Assembly (NCBI RefSeq): GCF_050587365.1
Contig: NZ_JBOBFV010000004.1
Location: 186,001-250,000 of the forward strand
Direction: 5' to 3'
DNA from: Plantibacter auratus
GTDB taxonomy: Bacteria > Actinomycetota > Actinomycetes > Actinomycetales > Microbacteriaceae
Length of the DNA: 64,000 bases
The position numbers and the translations under genes were made by a program. The number at the start of each line of letters is the position of its first letter. The first letter of the stretch is position 1. Below the pieces are notes generated by a model that did not search any database, had not been told where the DNA came from, and saw nothing but the letters and a program-made list of their open reading frames with translations. This document shows, in pieces, positions 56,582-64,000 of the stretch.

Positions 56582-57466
56582 TCAGGTTCGCTTGTCGAGC
56601 CACTCCACGACGTCGCGCTCGACGTCCTCGCGGTTCAGCTCGTTGAAGATCTCGTGCCGAGCCTCGGGGTAGATGATGAGCGTCACATCCGTCAGCTTCG
56701 ACCGCTTCACGTACGCGTCGCGGAGGAGGGTCAGGCCACGGACGCCACCGAGCGAGTCGTCGGACCCACCGAGGATGAGCACCGGAACCGCGCGCGGCAG
56801 GCGCTTCGGCGGGCGACCGAGGAAGGCGAACGCCTGGATCGGGTTCCACACCGGGGTGACGCCGATGTCGAAGTTGCGCTCGTCGGCGGCGAATGCGGCC
56901 CAGGCGGCCGGGTCGCGGTTGAGCCACTCGAGACCGGTCTTCCCGGTCTTCCGCCAGCGCTTGTTGAGGTCACCGGCGTTGATGACGCCGGGCATCGCGA
57001 GCGAGGTGCCCGAGAGGATGAGGAGCTCGTAGAGGTCGTGTTCGGCGACGACCTTCTGCGCCATGAGCGAGCCCCAGCTGTGCCCGAGCAGGGCGAGCCG
57101 CGACTCGGGGAAGCGGGTCCGCAGGTACCGGCCGACGGCGGCGACGGAGTCGATCGCGCCCCGGGTGGTCCGCGGGCCGAGCTTGCCGAGGCCGAGGTGC
57201 TCGAGCCCCGTGCGACCGTGGCCACGGTGGTCGTCGGCCGCGACCGTGTACCCGGCATCGTTGAGTCGTGCCGCGAGGCGCCCGTAGCGGAGGGCGTGCT
57301 CCCCCGCACCGTGGGCGATGTGCACGACGGCCCGCGGATTCGGCACCTCCCACAGGTAGACGTAGACCGTGACGCCGTCGTCGTCGACGATCGTCTCGGT
57401 CGCATACGGTCGCGGCTCGACGGGGCGGTTCGCGTCGTCGACGGGTGGCGGGGTCTGCTCGCTCAT
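56582..57466 (-). CDS. Alpha/beta hydrolase, monoacylglycerol-lipase-like
   Basis: 294 aa, cytosolic. Hydrolase_4 pattern: VVHIAHGAGEHALRYGRLAARLNDAGYTVAADDHRGHGRTG, the nucleophile elbow LGHSWGSLMAQKV, LILGGSDD (acid) and YPEARHEIFNE (His). This matches the monoacylglycerol lipase/lysophospholipase branch. TACGCT ends 6 nt before ATG 57466 and no Shine-Dalgarno is seen. Confidence 0.88.
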   Translation of the reverse strand: MSEQTPPPVDDANRPVEPRPYATETIVDDDGVTVYVYLWEVPNPRAVVHIAHGAGEHALRYGRLAARLNDAGYTVAADDHRGHGRTGLEHLGLGKLGPRTTRGAIDSVAAVGRYLRTRFPESRLALLGHSWGSLMAQKVVAEHDLYELLILSGTSLAMPGVINAGDLNKRWRKTGKTGLEWLNRDPAAWAAFAADERNFDIGVTPVWNPIQAFAFLGRPPKRLPRAVPVLILGGSDDSLGGVRGLTLLRDAYVKRSKLTDVTLIIYPEARHEIFNELNREDVERDVVEWLDKRT

Positions 57467-57508
57467 CCCGCCAGCGTAGGCCCTCGGCCCGGCGGCGTGG
57501 CGAGTCCG

Positions 57509-57561
57509 TTTGCAGTTCCCGGAGGGCAGGCGTACGGTGAACGAGGCCCGAACGGCGGGCC
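57509..57561 (+). promoter_or_regulatory. corA promoter and 5' leader hairpin
   Basis: TTGCAG (57509-57514), 18-bp spacer, TACGGT (57533-57538). A hairpin GGCCCG-aacgg-CGGGCC (57545-57561) lies at the expected start of the transcript, leaving a leader of about 230 nt before corA. Confidence 0.5.
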
Positions 57562-57593
57562 GGCAGGTTTCGACGGAAGCGAGGTGAGCGGCC

Positions 57594-57656
57594 ATGGCTG
57601 GTGACAGTATCCGCGCCATCGCATCGACGAACCGCCTCGCCTCCCTCACCCGGTAG
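57594..57656 (+). CDS. Candidate corA leader peptide, 20 aa
   Basis: ATG at 57594 preceded by GCGAGGTGAG at ribosome-site spacing, encoding MAGDSIRAIASTNRLASLTR, then TAG. A GC-rich hairpin (GGCGC ... GCGCC, about 57656-57690) follows the stop, ahead of the CorA gene. The arrangement recalls leader-peptide attenuation, as with MgtL upstream of mgtA, but the peptide has no obvious Pro or acidic stalling run. Speculative as a translated gene. Confidence 0.4.
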   Translation: MAGDSIRAIASTNRLASLTR

Positions 57657-57775
57657 GCGCTGCCGCCGCCGGTGCCGAGGCGCCCTCACTCACACCTCCC
57701 CGGGTGCGATCCACCGCGATCGCCTGCACCCGCGCGGCTGCCGCACGTTCCCGTCGATCGATGGACGGAGACCTC

Positions 57776-58834
57776 ATGGCACTCATCGACAACGGCATCT
57801 ACGTGACCGGACGGCGCTCGGCGAGCCCGCGATCGCTCGACGCGACGTACGAGCTCCTCAACGAACAGCGCGGCATGGCCTGGATCGGCCTGTACCGCCC
57901 GGAACCGTCGGAGATCCGCTCCGTCGCTCAGGAGTTCGACCTGCATCCGCTCGCCGTCGAGGACGCCCTGAAGGGCCATCAGCGGGCGAAGCTCGAACGT
58001 TACGGCGACACGCTGTTCGTCGTCCTGCGTCCCGCCCGGTACCTGGACGAGGAGGAGCGGGTCGAGTTCGGTGAGGTACACCTGTTCGTCGGACCCGGAT
58101 TCGTCGTCACGGTCCGCCACGCGGAGAAGCCCGACCTCGGCCAGGTCCGGCGGCGACTCGAAGCCCGGCCCGACATCCTCGCACTCGGTCCCGACGCCGT
58201 CCTGCACGCGGTGCTCGATCAGGTCGTCGACGGCTACGGTCCCGTCGTCGCGGGGCTCGAGAACGACATCGACGAGATCGAGGACGAGCTCTTCGGCGAC
58301 GCTGCGGACGTCTCGCGTCGCATCTACGAGCTGCTGCGCCAGGTCATCGCGTTCCAGCGCGCGACCACGCCCCTGCGGGCCATGCTCCACGGCCTGCTGC
58401 AAGGCGCCGACAAGTACGGTCTCGACGAGGAGCTGCGCAACGGCTTCCGCGACGTCCTCGACCACACCCTCCGGATCGCGGAGCGCGTCGACTCCTTCCG
58501 TCACCTGCTCCGGAACGCGCTGACGGTGCACGCGACGCTCATGACGCAGCAGCAGAACGAGGAGATGCGACGCCTCTCGGAGGCGAGCCTCGCGCAGAAC
58601 GAGGAGTCGCGTCGGATGAGCGAGACGGCGCTGGCGCAGAACGAGGAGATCAAGCGGATCTCCTCCTGGGCGGCGATCCTCTTCGCCCCGACACTCATCG
58701 GCACCGTCTACGGCATGAACTTCGACGACATGCCGGAGCTCCACTGGCAGTTCGGCTACCCGGTCGCGATCGGAGCGATGCTCGTCCTCTCCGGCACTCT
58801 CTACGCGATCTTCCGAGCGCGCCGCTGGCTCTGA
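57776..58834 (+). CDS. corA: CorA-family magnesium/divalent cation transporter
   Basis: 352 aa. A long cytosolic alpha/beta funnel domain, a charged stalk helix with repeats (LAQNEESRRMSETALAQNEE), then two membrane helices near the C-terminus. The signature YGMNFDDMPEL sits between the helices. GGAG lies 7 nt before ATG 57776; earlier in-frame ATG at 57761 lacks it. Pentameric Mg2+/Co2+ channel in the inner membrane. Confidence 0.94.
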   Translation: MALIDNGIYVTGRRSASPRSLDATYELLNEQRGMAWIGLYRPEPSEIRSVAQEFDLHPLAVEDALKGHQRAKLERYGDTLFVVLRPARYLDEEERVEFGEVHLFVGPGFVVTVRHAEKPDLGQVRRRLEARPDILALGPDAVLHAVLDQVVDGYGPVVAGLENDIDEIEDELFGDAADVSRRIYELLRQVIAFQRATTPLRAMLHGLLQGADKYGLDEELRNGFRDVLDHTLRIAERVDSFRHLLRNALTVHATLMTQQQNEEMRRLSEASLAQNEESRRMSETALAQNEEIKRISSWAAILFAPTLIGTVYGMNFDDMPELHWQFGYPVAIGAMLVLSGTLYAIFRARRWL

Positions 58835-58843
58835 CCGCACCCC

Positions 58844-58913
58844 AGCCCGCGAACTGTCACCAACGGTCAGTCCTGCACCCCGTGCACTGTCGATTGGTGA
58901 CCGTTCGCGGGTT
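58844..58913. repeat. Inverted-repeat element, family B (copy 3)
   Basis: AGCCCGCGAACTGTCACCA (58844-58862) and TGGTGACCGTTCGCGGGTT (58895-58913) match at 17 of 19 positions. Located after the corA stop. The right arm abuts the TTTACT -35-like element of the marR promoter. Confidence 0.7.
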
Positions 58914-58943
58914 TACTTAGGGTGGCTAATTTGCTAGGCTAAT
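58912..58943 (+). promoter_or_regulatory. marR promoter with repeated GGCTAAT
   Basis: TTTACT (58912-58917), 17-bp spacer, TAGGCT (58935-58940). GGCTAAT occurs twice (58924-58930 and 58937-58943), overlapping the -10, a plausible autoregulatory site. The transcript would start at about the GTG. Confidence 0.55.
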
Positions 58944-58948
58944 GAATC

Positions 58949-59401
58949 GTGGCAAGCGGAGCAGCGACGAAGACCAGGGCACTGACGATCGCCGAGCAGG
59001 CGTCCGAACTCCGGATGGGCACCTTCCGGCTCGCGAGACGACTGCGCGGGGAGAAGTCGGTCGACGACCTCAGCGATCCGCAGTTCTCCGTCCTCGGAGG
59101 GCTCTACAAAGAGGGCTCCGCAACCCTGCGGGCACTGGCCGAACGCGACCGCGTGTCCGCGCCATCCATGAATCGCACCGTCAACTGCCTCGAAGAGGCC
59201 GGGTACGTCACCCGAGAAACCGACGCGGCCGACCGCCGGAAGGTCACCATCGCCCTCACCGAAGCGGGCCATACCACCGTCACCGAGACCGTCCGGAAAC
59301 GCGACGCGTGGATCACCCAGCAGCTGCGCGCGCTCACCCCGGACGAACGCGACACCCTCGCCCGCGCAGCCGAGATCATGAGGAGACTCGCCACCCAGTG
59401 A
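58949..59401 (+). CDS. MarR-family transcriptional regulator
   Basis: 150 aa. Winged-helix MarR fold: DLSDPQFSVLGGLYKEGSATLRALAERDRVSAPSMNRTVNCLEEAGYV, then the wing RETDAADRRKVTIALTEAG. GTG start; the stop overlaps the start of the MFS gene by 4 bp (GTGA). Likely represses itself and the exporter until a toxic ligand binds. Confidence 0.92.
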   Translation: MASGAATKTRALTIAEQASELRMGTFRLARRLRGEKSVDDLSDPQFSVLGGLYKEGSATLRALAERDRVSAPSMNRTVNCLEEAGYVTRETDAADRRKVTIALTEAGHTTVTETVRKRDAWITQQLRALTPDERDTLARAAEIMRRLATQ

Positions 59402-60834
59402 GTGCAATGTTCCGTTCCCTGTCCAGCGTCAACTACCGCATCTGGTTCATCGGCGCCCTTGTGTCGAACGTCGGCGCCTGGATGCAGGCCACCACCCAGA
59501 ACTGGGTCGTGCTGACCGACCTCACCGACAACGACGCCGTGGCCGTCGGCGCCACCATGGCCCTGCAGTTCGGGCCGCAGCTCGTCCTCGTGCCGATCAC
59601 CGGTCTCATCGCCGACCGCTTCGACAAGCGGAAGATCCTCATCCTCACCCAGTCGAGCCTCATGCTCCTGGCCGCAGCGCTCGGCGCCCTGCTCATCTTC
59701 GGTCACGCCGAGCTGTGGCACATGTACCTCTTCGCGCTGGCCCTCGGCATCATCAACGCCGTCGACGGCCCGGCCCGCCAGACCTTCGTCTCCGAGCTCG
59801 TCGACGAGCACAACATGTCGAACGCCGTCGCGCTCAACTCGGCGTCCTTCAACGCGGCGCGCATGGTCGGCCCCGCCATCGCCGGTCTCCTCATCGTCGC
59901 GATCGGCTCCGGGTGGGTGTTCGTCGTGAACGCCTTCACCTTCCTCGGCGTCATCGGCGCCCTGTTGGCCCTGCGCACCGGCAAGCTCCGCCGCGCGCCG
60001 CGCCCACCGCGGGCTCGAGGACAGTTCGTCGAGGGCTTCCGCTACGTCCGCGGCCGGCCGGACCTCATGGTCGTCTTCGTGATCGTGTTCATCATGGGCG
60101 CGTTCGGCATGAACTTCCCGATCTTCGCCTCGACCATGGCCGTCGAGTTCGGCAAGGGAGCTGGCGAGTACGGCATCCTCTCGTCGGTGCTCGCGATCGG
60201 TTCCCTGACCGGGGCGCTCCTCGCGGCGCGGCGGGCGAAGGCCCAGATGCGGATGATCGTCGGCGCGGCCGGGCTCTTCGGGGTCGCTGCCCTCACGGCC
60301 GCGTTCATGCCGAGCTACTGGTCGTTCGCCGCCGTGCTGATCCTCGTCGGCTTCTCGACGGTGACGCTCCTGACGACCGCGAACGGACTCGTGCAGACGA
60401 CTACCGAGGCCGCCGTCCGTGGCCGGGTGATGGCGCTGTACATGGCGATCCTCATGGGTGGCACCCCGATCGGCGCGCCCATCGTCGGGTGGGTTGCGAA
60501 CACCTTCGGGCCGCGCTGGGCGCTCGGCCTGGGCGCACTCGCCGGCTTCGCCGCCTGCGCCACCGGCCTGGCCTACGGGGTGTTCCGTCATCACCTCCGC
60601 CTGCGCGTCGCGCCCGACTCCCGCTGGCGCCTGCAGTTCACCCACGACGGCGTCGTCTCCCCGGTCACGCCGGAGGACTTCTCGGAGCAGATCGCGCTCA
60701 CCTCGCCGATCCCGCTGCCGAAGCCGAAGTCGCGCGCGAAGGCGCCCGAGCCGCGTCCGGAGTCGCGTCCCGAGTCGCGTCCCGAGTCGTCGCCGGTCGA
60801 CGAGTCGACGACCCTCACCGGCTCCCGCCGCTAG
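59398..60834 (+). CDS. MFS exporter (DUF894/EntS-like), MarR-coupled
   Basis: 478 aa with about 11-12 membrane helices. N-terminal FRSLSSVNYRIWFIGALVSNVGAWMQATTQNWVVL is the hallmark of the DUF894/enterobactin-exporter branch; GLIADRFDKRKILI is the MFS loop. The C-terminal 60 residues are cytosolic and include a repeated PESR unit (EPRPESRPESRPESSP). GTG 59398 overlaps the marR stop; ATG 59407 is possible. Probably drug or metabolite efflux. Confidence 0.88.
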   Translation: MSAMFRSLSSVNYRIWFIGALVSNVGAWMQATTQNWVVLTDLTDNDAVAVGATMALQFGPQLVLVPITGLIADRFDKRKILILTQSSLMLLAAALGALLIFGHAELWHMYLFALALGIINAVDGPARQTFVSELVDEHNMSNAVALNSASFNAARMVGPAIAGLLIVAIGSGWVFVVNAFTFLGVIGALLALRTGKLRRAPRPPRARGQFVEGFRYVRGRPDLMVVFVIVFIMGAFGMNFPIFASTMAVEFGKGAGEYGILSSVLAIGSLTGALLAARRAKAQMRMIVGAAGLFGVAALTAAFMPSYWSFAAVLILVGFSTVTLLTTANGLVQTTTEAAVRGRVMALYMAILMGGTPIGAPIVGWVANTFGPRWALGLGALAGFAACATGLAYGVFRHHLRLRVAPDSRWRLQFTHDGVVSPVTPEDFSEQIALTSPIPLPKPKSRAKAPEPRPESRPESRPESSPVDESTTLTGSRR

Positions 60835-60861
60835 ACGGTCCTCCGCTCCGACCCGCTCGGC

Positions 60862-60957
60862 GTTCACAACTCCTGCATCCTGCGACCGCCGGGGCTCGCG
60901 GGCGGGCGGGGCAGCGGGTGACGCGGCCGGTCGTCGCAGGCGGCAGGAGTTACGAAC
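60862..60957. repeat. Inverted-repeat element, family C (AACTCCTG type)
   Basis: GTTCACAACTCCTGC (60862-60876) and GCAGGAGTTACGAAC (60943-60957) match at 13 of 15 positions. The right arm contains the stop codon and last codons of the ICMT-family gene. Confidence 0.6.
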
Positions 60958-61879
60958 GAGCCGCCACCGGACGGAGGCTCGGGACCCAGCACCGCAGGTC
61001 CTCGCGGTAGCGGCGGTACGGCTCGCCGAAGCGCGCCTCGAGGTCGGCCTCTTCGACCGGCCGGACCAGGACGTTCCAGACGACGGCACCGAAGACCGCG
61101 TACACGACCACGATCCAGGACGACAGCAGGAGTCCGACGCCGACACCTTGGACGATGCTGCCGACGGCCATCGGATTGCGGACGAAGCGATACGGCCCGG
61201 CGATGACGAGTCGGTTCGGCATCGCGGCGGGCAGCGGCGTCCCACCCCCGGTCGTCGCCATGGCGGCTGCGGACCAGAGCCCGACGACGCTCCCGAGCAC
61301 CAAGACGACGATGCCGGCGATGACGGCGAACTGCTCCGCACCCGGCGGCAGGGCGACCGCGACCCGCCATCGCAGCTCGAAGAAGCGCAGGACGGCGGGG
61401 ATCACCGCGAGGAAGACGCCCCAGAACGCGACGATCTCGACGGCGGTCCTCGCGAGTTGTGAACCGGTCGACGCCGACGCATCGGCTGGGCGGAACGCGA
61501 ACGGCCCGATGGCGATCCATGCTCTCGGGATCCCGCCGGTGAGGACGAGCGCGAGTGCCGTGACCGAGCCGACCGCGGCGCCGACCATCAGCAGGGCGCC
61601 GATCCCCGCCTCCTGGGTCACAGCCGCGAAGATCCCCAGTGACACGGTGACCAGCAGCGTCCATCCGGTCGCGAGGATCGCCGCACATCGGATGGCGCAT
61701 GCGGCGAGCGCCGAGGCGACGACGAAGAGTGGGACGTCGAGCACGGCCATGACGACGGGGTCGAGGCTGCCGAGCGTCGCCGCACGGACGGGCGGGACGA
61801 GGAACACCGACACCCACCATGCCGCACCGGCGAGGGCCTGCACGGCGAAGTACCAGCGCCCCCAGCGCTCGGCGCTCAT
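60950..61879 (-). CDS. Isoprenylcysteine carboxyl methyltransferase (ICMT/PEMT) family membrane protein
   Basis: 309 aa with about seven membrane helices. The C-terminal ICMT-like cofactor region is clear: GPYRFVRNPMAVGSIVQGVGVGLLL, then RPVEEADLEARFGEPYRRYREDLRCWVP (the E-x-x-L-x-x-x-F-G-x-x-Y motif). Bacterial members methylate unknown membrane or small-molecule substrates. The last codons lie in an inverted-repeat arm. It follows the DUF3054 gene by 28 bp on the same strand. Confidence 0.83.
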   Translation of the reverse strand: MSAERWGRWYFAVQALAGAAWWVSVFLVPPVRAATLGSLDPVVMAVLDVPLFVVASALAACAIRCAAILATGWTLLVTVSLGIFAAVTQEAGIGALLMVGAAVGSVTALALVLTGGIPRAWIAIGPFAFRPADASASTGSQLARTAVEIVAFWGVFLAVIPAVLRFFELRWRVAVALPPGAEQFAVIAGIVVLVLGSVVGLWSAAAMATTGGGTPLPAAMPNRLVIAGPYRFVRNPMAVGSIVQGVGVGLLLSSWIVVVYAVFGAVVWNVLVRPVEEADLEARFGEPYRRYREDLRCWVPSLRPVAARS

Positions 61880-61907
61880 GTGATCGTCGGTGTCGGTATC
61901 GGCGGCG

Positions 61908-62288
61908 TCATCGGCGTCGGCGGGCGATGAGCCACGCGACGAAACGCCACCCCAGGAGGAGTGCGGCGAGGACGAGGACGGTCACGATGACGAAGCTGAG
62001 TTGGACGCCCTGGCCGGAGACCGCGCGCAGCACCATCCCGACGACGACGGTCGACACCCAGACCACGACGCCGGCCCAGCGGACGGAGCGGGTCTCGCGC
62101 TGACCGAGGACGAGCGCGAGGACGTGTCCGACGAGGAGCCCGACGGCGAACGGCCACAGCGTCACGAGGAGTCCGAGGATGCCTTCGCCGTGGCTAGCGC
62201 GGCCGATGAGGACGAACACGATGACGGCGAGGAGGTCGATGCCGACGGTCGCGGCGAATCCGGCGGGGGTCCTGCTGGGGCGGTCCAT
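61908..62288 (-). CDS. DUF3054 membrane protein
   Basis: 126 aa with four membrane helices. The DUF3054 pattern is visible: DLLAVIVFVLIGRASH near the start and TLWPFAVGLLVGHVLAL in the middle, ending in a basic RRRR tail. Function unknown. TAGGGT ends 6 nt before the ATG and GAGGGG also fits a ribosome site. Confidence 0.85.
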   Translation of the reverse strand: MDRPSRTPAGFAATVGIDLLAVIVFVLIGRASHGEGILGLLVTLWPFAVGLLVGHVLALVLGQRETRSVRWAGVVVWVSTVVVGMVLRAVSGQGVQLSFVIVTVLVLAALLLGWRFVAWLIARRRR

Positions 62289-62415
62289 CCCCTCACCCTA
62301 TTGGCGTCGCCGCCGCCCACCCTGGAGGGAGGCCGCATGGCGCGCTGCGGGGTCTGTCGCTCGGTGCCGTCGCTGGCTACGATGGCGCTGACACTCGATC
62401 GACGAAGGAGCCGTC

Positions 62416-62709
62416 ATGTCGTTCCAGGCCTATCTCGATGCCGCCGAGGCGAAGACCGGTAAGACCCCGCGCGAGCTCGTCGACGAGGCGCACGACCGCG
62501 GCTTCGACGCGTCGACGAAGGCCGGTGAGATCCTCGAGTGGCTGAAGACGGACTACGAGCTCGGCCGGGGTCATGGGATGGCGCTCGTCCACGTCATCAA
62601 GAACGGACCGACGATCAGCGAGAAGCACGTCGGCACCGACGGGGTGCACCGCGACGAGTCGACCGAACTCTGGCTCGACGGAGCGGCGACGAAGCCCGCC
62701 GCCACCTGA
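62416..62709 (+). CDS. DUF4287-domain protein
   Basis: 97 aa, all helical and soluble. Matches the DUF4287 pattern: MSFQAYLDAAEAKTGKTPREL, TKAGEILEWLKTDYELGRGHGMALVHVIKNG. Function unknown, though a DNA- or ligand-binding helical bundle has been suggested for relatives. GAAGGAG precedes the ATG and TACGAT at about 62378 may be the -10. Confidence 0.88.
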   Translation: MSFQAYLDAAEAKTGKTPRELVDEAHDRGFDASTKAGEILEWLKTDYELGRGHGMALVHVIKNGPTISEKHVGTDGVHRDESTELWLDGAATKPAAT

Positions 62710-62727
62710 TCCCCGTCCGGGTTGCTG

Positions 62728-62894
62728 CCAGCGCGGTGCGCTCGCGTGAGCGCGGGTCTGTGGCGTGAGCGCGCCCCTCTGGAGACCCGCGGTCACCTGC
62801 CAGACCCGCGCTGAAGGCTGAACACCGCCGTTCGCGTCAGCGCACCGCACTGGGCCCGGGACACCGACCTTCACGTCAGCGCGGTGCGCTGGCG
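62728..62894. repeat. Family A repeat cluster (copy 5)
   Basis: CCAGCGCGGTGCGCTCGCGT (62728) opens the cluster. GTGAGCGCGCCCCTCTGGAG lies inside, GCGTCAGCGCACCGCACTGG is at 62834-62853, and ACGTCAGCGCGGTGCGCTGG closes it at 62873. Located between convergent genes. Note the last unit has the GGT centre instead of ACC. Confidence 0.7.
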
Positions 62895-62908
62895 GGCGGA
62901 CGCGCCGC

Positions 62909-63721
62909 TCAGTACCAGAAGATCGGGATCCAGTCGCGATGGTGCGCGTGCACGATCGCGAGGAAGACGATCGCGTCGAACAGGAGGTGCACCGCGAGGA
63001 TGTATCCGAGCGACCGCGTCTTCGAGAACAGGTACCCCTGGAGGAGCGCGAACGGGAACGTCAGGAGCGGACCCCACGAGCGGTAACCGAGTTCCCACAG
63101 GAACGAGACGAAGATCACGGCCTGCAGCAGGTTGGCCTGCCAGACCGGGAAGTGCCGTCGCAGCAGGGCGAAGCAGGTGCAGATGAAGAACAGTTCATCC
63201 CACGTGCCGACCGCGTTGACGCCGACGAAGAACCGGCCGAGTTCCCCGGCGTCGCTGATCACCGGCCAGTTCTCGTAGGCGCCGGATCGGATGAAGTAGA
63301 ACGGCAGGATCGCCCAACCGAGGAGCGGGACGGCGAACAGGTACGCGATCTCGCCCTTCGTCTTCTTCTCGCGACTCCGCCAGGGGAACGTGATCGCCTT
63401 CCGCCGGTACACCAAGCGGTCGATGAGGAACGGGACACCGACCGCCAGCAGCAGCACGGTGCCGATCCGGAAGAAGCTGGGCCAGGAGACGTCGGCCTCC
63501 ACCGACGTGGTCGACACGATGCCGATCCCGATGGCGATGAGGAACAGGTCCTGTGCGAGGGCTCGGTCGATGAGGATCGCGGTCGCGAGCGCGGCGACGA
63601 GCAGCGGGTAGCCGGCGAGCGGCTGCATCAGGCCGAACAGACAGAACGCCGACGCGGCGAGCAGCACCGCGGGGATCAGCTTCATCGGGCGGCGGGCCGG
63701 GACGATCATCTCGGTCTGCAT
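62909..63721 (-). CDS. CPBP/CAAX-protease-like membrane protein
   Basis: 270 aa with about eight membrane helices. Possible ABI-family motifs are WDELFFICTCFALLRR (motif 1 with a single Glu, not EE), FVSFLWELG (motif 2 lacking the usual His) and HLLFDAIVF (motif 3). Three of the usual active-site residues are therefore altered, and it may be a non-peptidase member. TAGGAT ends 7 nt before ATG 63721. Confidence 0.65.
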   Translation of the reverse strand: MQTEMIVPARRPMKLIPAVLLAASAFCLFGLMQPLAGYPLLVAALATAILIDRALAQDLFLIAIGIGIVSTTSVEADVSWPSFFRIGTVLLLAVGVPFLIDRLVYRRKAITFPWRSREKKTKGEIAYLFAVPLLGWAILPFYFIRSGAYENWPVISDAGELGRFFVGVNAVGTWDELFFICTCFALLRRHFPVWQANLLQAVIFVSFLWELGYRSWGPLLTFPFALLQGYLFSKTRSLGYILAVHLLFDAIVFLAIVHAHHRDWIPIFWY

Positions 63722-63739
63722 GCCGTCGATCCTACGGGT

Positions 63740-63906
63740 GCCGGCGCGGGGCGCCGACGCGAGCGCGGGCTTGTAGGCGTCGGCGCGGTGCGCTGACGCG
63801 AGAGCACCTGAACGGGCGCGATCGCGTAGCCGGCGCGTGAGCGCGCCCCTCCGGAGACCCGCGCTCACGCGCATGACCCGCGCTCACGTCAGCGCACCGC
63901 GCTGGC
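63740..63906. repeat. Family A repeat cluster (copy 6)
   Basis: CCGGCGCGGGGCGCCGACGC (63740), CGGCGCGGTGCGCTGACGC (63781), GTGAGCGCGCCCCTCCGGAG (63837) with CGCGCTCAC after it, and ACGTCAGCGCACCGCGCTGG (63886). The left units are diverged and the right unit is intact. Located between a gene end and the next gene start on the minus strand. Confidence 0.7.
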
Positions 63907-63921
63907 AGCACGGCCCATCGG

Positions 63922-64000
63922 TCAGGCCTCTCGGGTGATCTCGACCTTCACGAAGAGCTTCGAGCGGTAGGGGCCCGCGTACACACCACGGAGTGGGGAG
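63922..64000 (-). CDS. C-terminal end of a gene running off the window
   Basis: The last 25 codons on the minus strand before TGA read VYAGPYRSKLFVKVEITREA at the end. Composition is protein-like, and the stop lies just beyond a family A element, as for other genes here. Too short to name. Confidence 0.55.
   Translation of the reverse strand, partial: SPLRGVYAGPYRSKLFVKVEITREA

Noticed and set aside
57571..57600. GGTTTCGACGG as a tmRNA hallmark
   Set aside because: No tRNA-like acceptor ends, no tag-peptide reading frame with the usual context, and the region is well explained as a corA leader.
57594..57690. M-box (ykoK) magnesium riboswitch upstream of corA
   Set aside because: I could not match the conserved M-box core with confidence; left as a check to run with the covariance model.

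Overview
This window looks like chromosomal DNA of a free-living or plant-associated high-GC actinobacterium. The best guess is family Microbacteriaceae. The reasons are GC near 70%, strong G/C third-position bias, frequent GTG starts, many 4-bp stop/start overlaps, two LytR-CpsA-Psr (LCP) wall proteins and a HelD-type helicase. Nothing identifies the genus firmly. There is no phage, conjugative or IS-transposase gene. Most genes are ordinary housekeeping or catabolic functions.

Layout. (1) 1-4.6 kb: a DeoR-type regulator divergent from a tightly overlapping SIS isomerase/deaminase - ROK kinase - PfkB kinase - class II aldolase operon, probably an amino-sugar or tagatose-type pathway. (2) 4.6-16.7 kb: a small basic ORF, Na+/H+ antiporter, YdcF-like protein, AlaX-type tRNA editing protein, DUF4190 protein, HelD, an EEP-family nuclease/phosphatase, an RNase HI with a ribbon-helix-helix-like tail, an RlmA-type methyltransferase and two hypotheticals. 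(3) 16.8-23.4 kb: a serine/cell-wall block with tRNA-Ser(GCU), two LCP proteins, tRNA-Ser(UGA), a HAD phosphatase, SerS, and a divergent lipid-kinase-family gene. (4) 23.5-29.8 kb: a histidine-utilisation operon, hutU - M20 amidohydrolase - hutF - hutI - hutD, in which every junction overlaps by 4 bp. (5) 30-39 kb: solute-binding lipoprotein with two FAD amine oxidases, NADP glutamate dehydrogenase, an MFS transporter divergent from a GntR/FCD regulator, and prephenate dehydratase. (6) 39.3-47.4 kb: DUF1023-type hydrolase, a VapBC toxin-antitoxin pair, phosphoglucomutase, VanY-type carboxypeptidase, a lipase/esterase and a DHA2 exporter. (7) 47.7-50.3 kb: beta-glucosidase with its LacI regulator and a perfect palindromic operator. 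(8) 50.4-64 kb: orphan beta-class DNA methyltransferase, GNAT, PPK2, lipoate ligase, FAD oxidoreductase, lipase, CorA with a candidate leader peptide, MarR with MFS exporter, membrane proteins and a truncated gene at the edge.

The most unusual feature is non-coding. At least four families of dispersed inverted-repeat elements occupy intergenic DNA. Every recognised copy lies at the 3' end of at least one gene, and none lies in a divergent promoter region. Arm sequences (15-20 bp) are conserved between loci while the interiors differ, as in MITE-like or REP-like elements or bidirectional terminators. Two further threads are worth following. One is a 20-codon ORF plus hairpins in the corA leader. 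The other is the regular appearance of a TAnnnT -10-like hexamer 6-8 nt before start codons without a Shine-Dalgarno, suggesting many leaderless transcripts. All functional calls below rest on reading motifs by eye; no database search was run.
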